Notes under the pieces: generated by a model | What the model was told of the DNA's origin: nothing | The model's input: the letters and a program-made list of their open reading frames with translations, nothing else | Database searches by the model: none | Shown here: one piece after another, positions 23,967-35,381 of the stretch | Position numbering within the stretch: the stretch's first letter is position 1 | Layout of the letters: every line of letters starts with the position of its first letter | Position numbers and translations under genes: made by a program | Assembly: GCA_900155495.1 (NCBI GenBank) | Contig: FTLJ01000085.1 | Location: forward strand, 1 to 64,000 | From: Porogramme epimiltina | Taxonomy: Eukaryota; Basidiomycota; Agaricomycetes; Polyporales; Polyporaceae | Length of the DNA: 64,000 nt | Direction of reading: 5' to 3'

Positions 23967-24579
23967 TTTGTCCCCCCCGCAACACGTGTACCATCTTATA
24001 CTGCCATCTTACGTCCCCCGATGCAACGTTTTGCTCTTACAAGTTGTGTGACACGATGCAGCTCATTCATCCTTGGAGGCTAGAGCCCCATTAGGACTCA
24101 GTACTCAGGACAAGTTGGAGGACGCGCGTGCGTCACAAACACATGACATGGTCACAGTCACTGTAGCGCGCTTATCTCACACACTGATGACAACGGCGGT
24201 GGCCTGGAGCAGAAGCTCGAGCCCCTCTTTTAATCCTGGCACCGCTTCTTGTAAACTACTTTTTCCGCCCCCGCGTTGCTTGAATTGTCTTCAATACGCC
24301 ACGGAGGTAGGAACTAGTGTTCTGTGTCCCAAGTTTCTAGGCTGACGCCCAAACCCTACTCTGGGAATAGGCGGGAACCGGGACGTCATTCAAGTTGCAA
24401 CCGCATCAAGATGAGCATTGCCTCAGCACATTGCAGACGTGGCACAAGCGGTCCTGCTTAGTATCTAGCCAAATCACCTTGTGTGCTGTCTTCTTCATCT
24501 CGGGTAAGTCCATTTGGTGTCATCTTGAAAATGATGTGGTGGCCATAGACTGTTTAACGGAAGCAGGCTTATCAAAAAG
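23967..24579. other. intergenic and 5' leader of first HET gene
   Basis: This covers the Mcm10 3' side, the first HET promoter and a likely 5' UTR intron at 24504-24566 (gtaagt donor, cag acceptor, 13 nt before the ATG). Equivalent leader introns precede the other two HET genes. Confidence 0.5.
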
Positions 24580-27308
24580 ATGTGGCTGTTGGACACCGAA
24601 CATGTATCCCTTCGGTACTTCGACAAATCTCCCTCCCGCTACGCCATCCTCTCTCACGTATGGCAAGCCGGCGAACAGGACTTCCACAGTATTGGACCCT
24701 ATCATAATCTAACTCCCAAGATCAGGGCGTGCTGCCACCACGCACGCCTTCAGGGGTTCAATTGGATTTGGGTGGACACTTGTTGCATCGACAAGACTAA
24801 TAGCGTCGAGCTCTCTGAGGCGATCAACTCGATGTACAAGTGGTACGCGAATGCTACCATCTGCTTCGCATACCTGTACGACGTCGACATCAGTGAAAAC
24901 CCCGCCGCAGCCAACTCCACATTTCGGCGAAGTGTCTGGTTCACCCGAGGATGGACGCTACAAGAACTCATAGCGCCAAGAGCTATCGTTTTCTTCTCAA
25001 AAGACTGGAAGGTCCTCGGAACCAAAGACTTTCTGGCCGACCTCCTCGAGGATATCACGGGCATTGACGTCAGCGTCCTTACCTCTCGTGTCCAGCTGTC
25101 CTCCATTTCGATTGCTCAACGGCTCTCTTGGGCCTCCTGGAGGAACACCACTCGCGTCGAGGATGCGGCCTACTCATTGATGGGTCTCTTTGATATCAAC
25201 ATGCCTACGATATACGGAGAAGGTCCGCGCGCGTTCCGCAGACTCCAGGAGGAGATTATGAAGACGTCTCCAGATCATACCCTCTTCACGTGGGGCCCTA
25301 CGCTCACCCTGTCGACGAACACCCGCTCTTCCGACAACAGCGTTGGCCTCACCGCAACGCCGGGCCGATCACCTACTCAAACATCACGGATGGACTCGTA
25401 CCTACTGGCCTCTTCAGCAAACTCCTTTGCAGCTCTACGAAATACACCTCTTCCGGTCACACTGTCACATGATGATTTTATAACATTCCTCAAGGCGTTC
25501 AATGTTGGAGATATGCATCTTGGTGGCTCCGTGGACGAGGTACGTAGTCTGAGCAAATCTCGAAGCTATACGTTATTCAAATACTTCGTATTGGTTAGAC
25601 AGGTGCTATCCCTGAATTCTCACTTACTGGGCATGGTGTTCGTGTACACCTTCCCCTTGTCCGTCTTCCTCCTCAACTCATACAAGTTGATCCTCGGAGA
25701 ACTGGGGAATACGGTCTTGCACTCCTTGCCTGCAACATATACGTTCATGGAAGATCGTTGTTCGTGGGTCTTGTCCTTCGCCGTTCACCAGGCTCCTATC
25801 TCTACAGAGTCGGCGCTCCCTTCAAGGGTGCTGGCTTCGTCCGTTATCTCGCAATAGACCCCTCCGACGTCAAAACTAAGGAGCTTCTCGGGATGCGTCC
25901 CGATACCCGCCCAACGTACCGGTGGGCCGATTTGTACATTGCCCAGCCGGTTGGTGCTGCCGCCCTCCCTGCACAGCCTTCTTCCCCTCAATCTGATTCT
26001 GGAAAGTCCCGGTATATCGTCATCCCGGGATGGTCTTTAACGACACTTCGCGCGCAAGGCTTTAACTTCGCCTCGGCAACGGACCCACACCTCCCAAGAC
26101 TCATTACGCGACCATCCACACGCGATCCATTATTCATTTTCACCCACTCAGAGAAAGGGATACAGATCCGGATCCACACGGGCTGGTGCGACCGTGACAA
26201 GGGTCTGTGGGCTACTGTCGAGTTCGTCGACCTCAGCTCGTACGTTGCTGTGCTGGCAGAACGGACGCATACCGACCAGGTCCCAGGTGCTACCTGCATT
26301 CTCCGCCACGTCAAGGACTGGAACCGTACCTCGATGGCTGTCTCTCCCAAGAGGACATCATTCAGCCCTCCTCCGGACCGTACCAAGCTTCGCTGGACGC
26401 GGTCTCACGAATTCACGGCACTTGGGCGGACTGTCAACCTATCCCTCGTCGACCCAGGTCCTAACAAGGTTGACGATACGGACGACTCACGTGACGAGCT
26501 CTGGGTTCTAGGCATCGAGGCCGTATTTCCGTGGAGCACTCAACCCATCCCAACCTCAAACCCTCCTCCCTTGAGCCAAGAGCCACAGCTTATCGCCCTA
26601 CGTCGGTCGTCTCTGGGAAGTCAACAGCAGGGAAACTTCAAATGTACCTTCCCTCAAAAATACCCGTACCGCCCCAGATCCGTCGACGCATCACAGGGCC
26701 AAATGTTCGTGTTCCAGAGCCCTCGGCGGCACGAGGAGGTTCGCGTCCATGTTGGGTGGTGCAATCACGACCGTGGGCTTTGGGCATGTGTGGAGTTCGT
26801 GGACACGACGACGAACGGCGCGAAGTGCGCGGAGCCCGTGCACGACGACACTACAAACCCTCCCGAAACCCGCCTTGCGGGCTGCCCGTTTGTGCACGTC
26901 AAGGACTGGGCGTGCGTTCCACAATCATCCAAGGACGTGCCACCCGATTCGGATCAGGCGGGCATTACGAACGGTTCTACGCGCCTAGTCCGGACTCGCG
27001 AGTTCTCGGTGTTGGAGAGGACCATGCGTTTACGCATATCAAGAGAGCCTTCACCCGACCTCACCAAGACGGCTGCATTGGTTGGAGACGATTCATGGGT
27101 GTTGGAAGTCGAGTTCCCCTCCCGCTGGAAGGCAAATGTACGGCCGATCCCACCCCCACGCCCTGCACAGGATGGTCTAACGCACACTGCACATAATGAC
27201 CTCATGCCTACTTATGTCGAGAAGCCAGCTCCTTCATTGCCTTCTTCTGTGCGCGCTCGTTTGTTGTGGAAACGGCTGGCCAGTTCCCTCCGCCTTTCGC
27301 GGACATGA
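24580..27308 (+). CDS. HET-domain protein 1 with doubled C-terminal module
   Basis: Two exons (24580-25539, 25599-27308) give 889 residues. The HET domain (heterokaryon incompatibility, cell-death-linked in filamentous fungi) shows its three blocks: RYAILSHVW, WIWVDTCCIDKTNSVELSEAI and FTRGWTLQELIAP. A DUF8212-like part follows (AYSLMGLFDINMPTIYGEG). Exon 2 opens with IPEFSLTGHGVRVHLP, then LVLRRSPGSY and RWADLYIAQP, and after that carries two copies of a C-terminal module. The copies share GWC-x-x-D-[KR]-GLWA-x-VEFVD, HVKDW and a REF/HEF-x-x-L-x-RT motif. The two paralogues downstream have one module. There is no signal peptide or TM segment, so it is likely cytoplasmic. The function of the module is unknown; a trigger or recognition role is inference. 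Confidence 0.9.
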
Positions 27309-27628
27309 GACCACCGGTATTCATTCGCTTCGCTATTCATAATATACGATTTCACATCACAGGCGTCAGGTTGAAGGGTGAGTAAGGCAGGCCTTGGAAC
27401 GTATGTACGTTATGCTCAGATATCAATAGATGTAGGCTCCGGCACCCTTGGCCGGCCTTAGACCGGCCATAGCGTGTGCTGCTCTTCCCCCAGCCACGTG
27501 GTGCTAGTGACTACTCGCTTTTACTACGTCTTCCTCGACCTATGGTGCTGAAGCAGTCAAATACAAGCCTAGGTGAGGCTCAACGTCTACGTGTTCTCTA
27601 TTTCACTAAAATCGGTCTTGCAGGTTCT

Positions 27629-29888
27629 ATGTGGCTCCTCAACGCGAAACTTCTCACCCACAAATACTTCGAGAAGCCGCCAGAACGCTACGCCATCTTG
27701 TCCCATGTCTGGAAAAATGAAGCACACGACTTTCAAGCTGTCAAAAATGCGGCCAACCCAAAAGAGTTGTTAGGCAATGGGAAGATCGCCCAATGCTGCC
27801 ATCAAGCCAGACTCGACGGTTTCAACTGGGTATGGATCGACATCTGTTATATCGACAAGGCCAACAGCGTGGAGCTCTCCGAGGCAATAAACTCCATGTA
27901 CCGATGGTATATGGGCGCAACGATATGCTATGCTTACCTTTTTGACGTGGACCCCGCGGAGAACCCCGGCGCGCCGGCCTCCTCGTTTCGGCGAAGTAGA
28001 TGGTTTACACGAGGTTGGACCCTTCAGGAACTCGTTGCTGCAAAGGATGTGGTCTTCTTTGCCCGCGATTGGACGATCATTGGAGGGAAGGACTTCTTTG
28101 CCGATTTGCTGCGACAGATCACTGGAATCGACGTCGACGTCCTCACGGGGGAAAAGTCACTGGGTACGGTCGCCGCGGCCAGGCGGCTGTCCTGGGCGTC
28201 TCGCAGGGAAACAACGAGGGTCGAAGACGGAGCGTACTCTCTTATGGGAATATCCTATATCAACATGCCCACCATCTACGGCGAAGGTTCGCGTTCATTC
28301 CTACGTCTTCAAGAAGAAGTCATGCGCTCTTCTGGCGATAATACGTTGTTCGCATGGGGGCAGTCTCGCATGCTCTCCATTCCCTCGCTGCTGGACTCAA
28401 AGAACCCTACGTCACTTTCCAGCTTGTCAGGCTCTCCCGTATCGTCAATGGTGCCGTATCATGTCGACGACGATCCTCTGGAAGACGCGTCAAACGACTC
28501 ATTCAACTTACTAGCATCGTCTATTCGCGACTTTTCCAGCCCGTCAGAATCAGAGAACGATATGCCGCCCTCAGCCGATGTCTTTCCGGCCTCTAGCGAG
28601 TCATTGAGCCCTGTAACGCTCCCACACGACCTGTTCACACAACTGTTGGAGACCTCCTTCAAGGACCTCGACCAAGCCTCAGCAACGACCATTTCGTTCA
28701 ACCACGTGAGCTCTTTTGTTTGCGTATAAAGTATACAGAACTCCGAAACTGACCTAAACGGACCCGTTTCAGCTATCGGCGATCCTGGTGCCTGAATTCG
28801 CTCCTTCGTCAAGCCACGGTATCCGCGCGCATATACCCATAATATGTATCCCACCCCACCTCATCGATCCCCGCTGTAGGAATCCGAACACCGAGTTCCA
28901 TATCGGGCTTTTGCCGTGTCGGATGCCCTTCAAGAACTCCAAAGTGCTTGGCTTGGTGCTGCGCCGTCCAAAACATTCGTATTCTTATTTTGTCGGTACA
29001 TACTTCAAACACGGTGGCTTCGCGCGTTATGTTTCTCTCATTTCCGACGAGGCCCTCTCCTCTCCTTCGCCCTCCTCCCGCTGCGCATATCGATGGGCCG
29101 ACGTTTATATTACCCAATCTAATCATGCGATCCGGACCGGACATCCTACAGGGCTTTCGTCGACTATCAACTCTCAAAGCGGACCAGTGTTCGTTTCCAT
29201 ACCCCGTTGGGTAGTCACCATTCTTCACCGACTCGACTTCGTTGCTGTGAATCCTCCGTTCCCCCACATTATGCGCCGCGTTACCCGTGCTGAAAATCAG
29301 ACGTTCACCTTTTATCACCAACAATCCGAGCAACAAATTCGCATCTACGTCGGGCTATGCCCTTCTGGCCTATGGGTTAACGTCGAATTCATCGACTGCA
29401 CCACCGGTAGATCCGTGTTCGTAGACAAGATCGCGAAGGCAGGCGGCAACAACAGGAATATCTCAGGACCTCTCTCTCACATTTGTACGCCACTCTCACA
29501 TGTTGCCCATTGGGATTCGACCGCGCCACAACGCGACGCTAGCGAGTATGCCCCTGAGTTGGACGGAGCAGGCCTCAGGTGGACCCTTCACCGCATATTC
29601 GCAGCTCGAGGACGTACTGTGAGCCTGCGCATGGTGAAATGCGTAGTGGCGAGAGGGCAACCAGTCAACGGCAGCATGTGGGTCATCGGTATCAAGGCTG
29701 TACTGCCCTGGGACACTCAGAAGCTTCCGCTGGAAGGAGAAGGGGCACTAACTGGGCCCTCGCCTCCAAATCTAGCGCCACGTACCACATCCACCACTCA
29801 CGCGCCCACATCGAGCCAGCGGCGCTCCCTTCCGTCTCGACTTCTTGCCCCATTCTTCCCTTCGGGCAAACGAGGTGCCGCAGCCTGA
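27629..29888 (+). CDS. HET-domain protein 2
   Basis: Two exons (27629-28705, 28773-29888) give 730 residues. The HET blocks are RYAILSHVW, WVWIDICYIDKANSVELSEA and FTRGWTLQELVA, followed by the DUF8212-like AYSLMGISYINMPTIYGEG. A Ser/Pro-rich linker leads to the intron. Exon 2 has the family markers PEFAPSSSHGIRAHIP, LGLVLRRPKHSYSYFVG and RWADVYITQ, and one C-terminal module (IRIYVGLCPSGLWVNVEFID, HVAHWD, TLHRIF). The second block reads DICYIDK where paralogues 1 and 3 have DTCCID. It is tandem with the other two HET genes on the same strand. A leader intron at 27573-27623 lies just before the ATG; an upstream Met at 27542 would also join in phase across it, so a ten-residue extension is possible. 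Confidence 0.9.
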
Positions 29889-30334
29889 CGTCCGGACGCC
29901 GACCTTTATGCTCAGATGCACTGCCTCACGGGGCTGGCGGCAATTGCAAGAATCCCCTAGAACCTTGCCGCGGCCCGCTTTTGTGTCAGTCGTTGCACCG
30001 CCCCATCCGCGCGCGGTAACAACGCGGTCTCTGTACATGTGCTATTATCATGCCCTTCCCATCTCCGAAGAATATGACATAACTCTCCCTCTTCAAGGCG
30101 GTGCAGAGCCGTCCATCAGGGGTGCGGCATCAGCGTGGCAAACTTCTGCGTCCAGGTGTCTTTGGGTTCCAACTATAAGTGAAGCCTCTCCAAGTCAAAC
30201 AGCTACTCCGTCCGCAATTTCTCTCTCGTCTTCGCCAACCCCACTACAACCTCCGCACTGGTATGTTCAGCAATTCTGAAGAATCTCGCTTTTCGAGGAC
30301 CTCACTGACATCGCGATGGTTCCGATTAGATTCC

Positions 30335-32680
30335 ATGTGGTTGCTGGACACAGAACATTACTCCCTGCGGCGTTTTGACAAGCCCCCGGCTCGCTATGCC
30401 ATCCTCTCACACGTCTGGAGGCACAGCGCCAACGAGCCTGAGCAGACTTTCAGTGATATTAGGAGCATTCATTCCTCGAAGAACCTCTCGGGCAAGTTGC
30501 GCCACTGTTGCAAACACGCGCGCCAGCAGGGCATCCATTGGGTCTGGGTCGACACCTGCTGCATCGATCGGACGAACTCCGTCGAGATTTCCGAATCAAT
30601 CAACCGCATGTTCGAGTGGTACTCTAACGCTACTGTCTGCTACGCATTCCTCTATGATGTCAAGGCGTCCGAGAACCCAGCTGAATTCGGATCCTCGTTC
30701 AGGCAGAGCAAGTGGTTCACGCGTGCGTGGACCCTCCCGGAGCTTCTCGCGCCACGCAATATGGTTTTCTTCGCAAGCGACTGGACCACGCTCGGGACGA
30801 AAGCCTTTTTAGTTAGCATTCTGGCCGATATCACAGGGATTGACGTAGACGTTCTTACCTTTCGCGTGCCACTCGCTTCTGTGGCTGTAGCGACACGCAT
30901 GTCATGGGCGGCGAAGCGACAAGCAAGGCACCAAGAAGACCTAACGTATTCGCTCCTCGGAATCTTCAACGTCAAGATGCCGACGGTATACGGTGAAGGC
31001 GACCGCGCTTTTAGAAGACTCCAGGAGGAGATCATGAGAACGTGTTCGGACCAGACGTTGTACACTTGGGGCCATTATGTTGTTCTGTCGAAGTCGAAGC
31101 ACCTCACCTCTCAGTCGTTGCCCCTCAATGGTACCATAGACTCGACGCCTAGCTCGCTAGAGAACCTTCCCACCGAAGTCTCTCATGCCTCCTTATTACC
31201 AGCTCACGGTAGTGATCATTCTCGGATCACCATTATCCCGGATACAAACCTTTTGGCACCCTCGCCTTCCGCTTTCACGGTTGCGCCACCTGCACTCTGT
31301 CTGCCAGTCCCTATCAAACCAAGCACTTTCTTAGCCTCGTTGAAGGATTTGCACTGCCAGCGAGATGGGACCAGCGACGTAAGTCTACTCAGCTTCTCTT
31401 TGAGAGCTTTCTGATCTAATTCTGATGTCTCTCAGAACACGACCATTCCAGAATTCTGGATGAGCGGCCAAGGGATACAAGCACGCATCCCTCTCATCCC
31501 GGTGCCCTCTCGACGTTTTGTTCAGACGAGTTCCTACTTGACGACTGAGTACTACCTAGCGCCTTTGGCCTGCACCGCTCAAGCCACAGCCATACGCGAC
31601 CCCTCCACAAAGGAATCAAGCTCAGCAGTCTCCGTCCTGTGCCTCGTCTTGTCACGCCCCACAGAATTGTCTGAAAGTTCATCCGACGTCTACGAAGTTG
31701 GTGCAGACCTTTTAGGCGAGGGCTTCACGCGCTACCTTATCGTCAATTTCTCGGACCCTTCCTGGAACAGCTTCATCGACTTGAAGATCGACACCATGAG
31801 CCCTCAACTCGGGGCTAGCCGCTGGAAGGGTATACGAATCGCACAGCCCATCCTTAGGGAACATTCCGTGCGCGCATCGCCGGCGTACTCTGAAGGCCAC
31901 GGCGCCCAGTTTATCATCATTCCCCGGTGGATTATACAGTCGCTAGAGAACGCGGGCTTCAAGAGCATCCATCCCGACAAACCGCACGAGGCGAAGCTCG
32001 TGAGCGCCACACAGGGGCATATGTTCGTCTTCCAAAATGAATCATCGCACGAGGAGGTCCGCGTTCACGCAGGATGGTGCCCCGGCAGCGCTGGGGAAGA
32101 AAGAGGTCTTTGGCTCTCGGTCGAGATCGTTGACATCACGACGGAGGGGGCGGTTCTCATTGAAGACATTCATGACCTTCTTCTGGACGTTGGCGCGGAC
32201 AAGGGCACCGGCCACAAGGTCAAGAGCTCTGGCGCAACTGGGGACGCGACTTCAAGCAAGTCCTCGGAAAATAGCGCGCAGCCATGCTGTAACCGTGTGC
32301 ACGTTCGAGACTGGGACGCAACGGGCCCCCTGTTTGAGAAGCCTGCGCATCGCCCGGCCCTCGACGACCGCGGGCTCCGTTGGGCCAGGTACCGCACGTT
32401 CAGCAAATTCAATAGGGTCGTTCATCTCCGTGTTGTAGACGCTGGTGCTGGTAATGAAGGGCCGGAAGCTGACCAGAAGGACAAGGAATGGGTGGTGGGT
32501 GTCGAAGTGGAAACCCCGTGGGGCCGCGCGGTCGAAGGTCCTTTCATGGAGATCCCGCCGCCGAAGAACATGCACATGACGTACCCTCCACCTAGTGTCA
32601 AGCATTGGCGCGGTTCGTTTTCTAGGTTCATCATACTCAAGCCTCCTCGGAGCCGGTCTCATTCTAAGCTCGATAAGTAG
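30335..32680 (+). CDS. HET-domain protein 3
   Basis: Two exons (30335-31378, 31436-32680) give 762 residues. The HET blocks are RYAILSHVW, WVWVDTCCIDRTNSVEISESI and FTRAWTLPELLAP, then LTYSLLGIFNVKMPTVYGEG. Exon 2 starts NTTIPEFWMSGQGIQARIPLI and includes VLSRP, RWKGIRIAQP and one C-terminal module (EEVRVHAGWC, ERGLWLSVEIVD, VHVRDWD, YRTFSKFNR). The module carries a longer Asp/Lys/Ser-rich insert than in paralogues 1 and 2. Block III has RAWTLPE where the others have RGWTLQE. The intron sits at the same place and phase in all three paralogues, so the array arose by tandem duplication of a split gene. A leader intron is present at 30261-30329. Confidence 0.9.
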
Positions 32681-32975
32681 TGTACGCTTTCTGATCATCC
32701 ACATAGGGATCTTCGTGTCATGAACGTCCAGATTGGCTTCTTGATATACTATGTATGTGTGTGTTGCAGTAGACAGGGGGGGGGCGCCGGGCGCCGTAGG
32801 AAGGCCAATTCGAGTATCATTTCGCCGGTCAATCTAGCATAGATGAGCATAAGCGTAATCGGAACGAGTGTAAAGTATATGTGAACGCCGAGACCGAAGT
32901 CTACCACTAGGTGAACATCGCGTCCGTGCTACGCGCAGAAGTTACACATAATCACAGGGTTCCTATTTCGATTCG

Positions 32976-34904
32976 CTATAGATATGGCTCCTCTTCAGCG
33001 TCCAAGTCGTCCCAGGAGGGCTTTCTGGGGAGAGGTCTACGAGCAATATGGTATTCTTCCCGGTAGAACGCGAATGATTTGAACGTCACCTGTCCCTCCA
33101 CCAAGTTCCGAACTCCTGCCATTCCATAGTCCGTCGTGACACCCTGGTTCTCGAGCTCCGAGGGCAAGTCGACGATGACGGTATCTAGTCTTTCCCAATC
33201 CTGATCATCTTCATCGTCATATTCGAATTCGGACCACTCCAAGCTTTCTAGGCGGGACCCTAGCGCCGCCCGGTGCTCGAGAGTCTTCCGAATGACAGAG
33301 CAGCGATTGCGCAGGTGCTCCGTCATCTGCTGGGAGTTTGAGTGCCACTCGCGATCCTCTAAACTTCTTTTAAGCCAGACGGCGTCGGACTTGGAAAACG
33401 GGAAGGAAATATCGAGCATCTTGAGAGACGCGGAGACGAGTAACTGCGGGTCGTTGGGGTCGTCTGGCACTTGCAGCGCTGCGAGCATCTTCTCAGTAGA
33501 GGGGGTGGCAATGCGCAAGGAAAGGAGCTGGGGGAACGCCCTGAAGAATGTTTCTGCTCCGGTGTCCGCCAAATGGTCGTTTGCATGTATGGATAAGTGC
33601 GTAATGGTCGTGTAAGGGCGGAATATGGCGATAAAGTCGCCAGCCCTCGATCGTCTTCGGAAATGAGTAATTCGAACGCGCTCGATTTTTTTCGAGAGAA
33701 CCCGGATTGTTACATTAGACATGTTGTCACCGCGGGGATCGTTGTTTTCATCATCTTCTTCGATCTCCACTTGGTCGACCCCCGGGAGGAGCTTGCGGGC
33801 TTGATAACTGTCCTGTGCTAATAACCAGTTCAGAGTCTCGTCCGCAGGGTTTACGAAAAGTTTCCATTGCTTTACGTGGAGGTGGGTGAGAGATGGGAGG
33901 TAGAAGATACGGGAAAGCATGGAAAGCATGATTCGGTTTCTCTCTGGTGAATGTACGATAACCAGATCTTCTAGTTTGGGCAGCGCGATAGGGTAAGCAG
34001 TAGATCCGTCTGACGCCATTTCAGGATGAGCTATCTCGTCGAAGTCGTCGAAAGCGACCAAATCGAGCTTTAACGACCGCAATCCTGAACATCTTCGTAG
34101 ATTAGCGCAAAGGGATGGGAGCGACAGCTCCTGCTCCCAGTGGTATGCAGGGTATCGCAACGTGACATTTTCTACGGAGTCGCATGCGAGGAGGGGAAAC
34201 ATGGCTTGAGAGGTGGAAAGCGTGCGGAGACAGGGGACGCTTGAACTCTGGAGAGGCTGAGGGATTTTTGCGATTTCGCTTGATATGGTTACGAACTTCA
34301 TTGTGTGGGAAATCACAACTACTAGTTCCTTGAGGGATGGCATGCCTGCGTTCAGGAGTTCGAATAGCGGCTGAAACTCGTGGCCATCAAAGAATTGGAC
34401 ATGTAGGGAAACGATCCGCAACAGGGCTTGCTGATGGCGCACCATGTATCCGGAGAAGAGGTGGTGGAAGTGATTGAGGTGGAGATTTATGCCGCGCAGG
34501 GTGCAACGTTTGAAAAGAGTCTTCATAAACTTGAAGCTATGTCCCCATGGTATGGCCATGCTTCGAGTGTTGAGATCGAACATTACTTCGTTTGATAGGT
34601 CTCCCCAGAAGGCAGATGTTCGAAGCAACACGGCGCGCCAGCGACGACATACATGAGACATCCGACAACTGTACTTGTTGTGCCAGCTGCGGGCAAATAT
34701 GTATGAGAGCGTTTCGGTGGGAAGGCGGTGGATGGGGACGGCGTCGTTGTGGATGGAAAGGTAGGCTTGCATTGCCTGACGGTGATGCTCTGCTTTTGAC
34801 GCGGTATATGAGAGGATCTCGGAACGCGTCAACCCAGAGATATGAGCGCGCTCCTCTTGGGAGAGGATATAGGCGTAGTTGGCGAGAGTCATGATCGTGA
34901 TCAC
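32976..34904 (-). CDS. F-box protein, intronless
   Basis: A single exon encodes 642 residues. After a short helical start (SQEERAHISGLTRSEILSYTASKAEH) comes a clear F-box at about residues 55-95: VPIHRLPTETLSYIF, then RMSHVCRRWRAVLL. The rest has LRR-like segments (LPSLTHLHVKQWKL, TITHLSIHAND, LLSLRIATPS) and an acidic patch DEDDQDWERLD near the end. F-box proteins of this layout are expanded in Agaricomycetes and are expected to bind Skp1 through the F-box and substrates through the LRR part. It converges on the HET array (296 bp after HET 3) and is transcribed away from the prenylcysteine lyase gene. Confidence 0.85.
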   Translation of the reverse strand: MITIMTLANYAYILSQEERAHISGLTRSEILSYTASKAEHHRQAMQAYLSIHNDAVPIHRLPTETLSYIFARSWHNKYSCRMSHVCRRWRAVLLRTSAFWGDLSNEVMFDLNTRSMAIPWGHSFKFMKTLFKRCTLRGINLHLNHFHHLFSGYMVRHQQALLRIVSLHVQFFDGHEFQPLFELLNAGMPSLKELVVVISHTMKFVTISSEIAKIPQPLQSSSVPCLRTLSTSQAMFPLLACDSVENVTLRYPAYHWEQELSLPSLCANLRRCSGLRSLKLDLVAFDDFDEIAHPEMASDGSTAYPIALPKLEDLVIVHSPERNRIMLSMLSRIFYLPSLTHLHVKQWKLFVNPADETLNWLLAQDSYQARKLLPGVDQVEIEEDDENNDPRGDNMSNVTIRVLSKKIERVRITHFRRRSRAGDFIAIFRPYTTITHLSIHANDHLADTGAETFFRAFPQLLSLRIATPSTEKMLAALQVPDDPNDPQLLVSASLKMLDISFPFSKSDAVWLKRSLEDREWHSNSQQMTEHLRNRCSVIRKTLEHRAALGSRLESLEWSEFEYDDEDDQDWERLDTVIVDLPSELENQGVTTDYGMAGVRNLVEGQVTFKSFAFYREEYHIARRPLPRKPSWDDLDAEEEPYL

Positions 34905-35381
34905 AGGCTACAGTGTTTGTAGTGAGACTACTATGTCGCTTTAACATTAACCGTTTTCAAACGACAACATACGACTTGAGAAGACAGACTTACTTTGTTT
35001 CGACGTCGGGCGTGGCTCTACCGGTCGACCTAGGGTCGTCGAAGTTGAGCTCGAAACACAACGGTGGTGGTGGTTCGCTGCCAGTGAGTGTGAAGTATGA
35101 GTGTGGCGGTTAGTAGCACCGTCAAAAATCTCTCAGGCTAGTGCAGCGTGCTAGATAGTAGGCGGCATGATCCGGGCCGGGGCGGGCCAACAAGACCGGT
35201 CGCCAACGCTGCGGGGATGGCGCAAGCGGCATAGGCAAGCGGCCAACGACTGCGTCTGAATCGCATTCTCGGACCGCGTCCAGCCCCCGTTGGGTGTTGC
35301 GCACGGCGTTTCCACCAGTGCACCACCGTCGTCTCTGCTTCTGCCATCTCTCTTCCCCTCGGCCCCTCTTAGCACACCAAT
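34905..35381. promoter_or_regulatory. shared upstream region of F-box and prenylcysteine lyase genes
   Basis: A 477-bp interval between two divergent start codons, so it must hold both promoters. No clear TATA box or repeat is visible. Confidence 0.4.

Noticed and set aside
24580..25857. First exon of HET 1 read through to a stop at 25857 as a separate protein
   Set aside because: Reading through the intron gives sequence unlike the paralogues; splicing at 25540-25598 restores the PEF motif found in HET 2 and HET 3.
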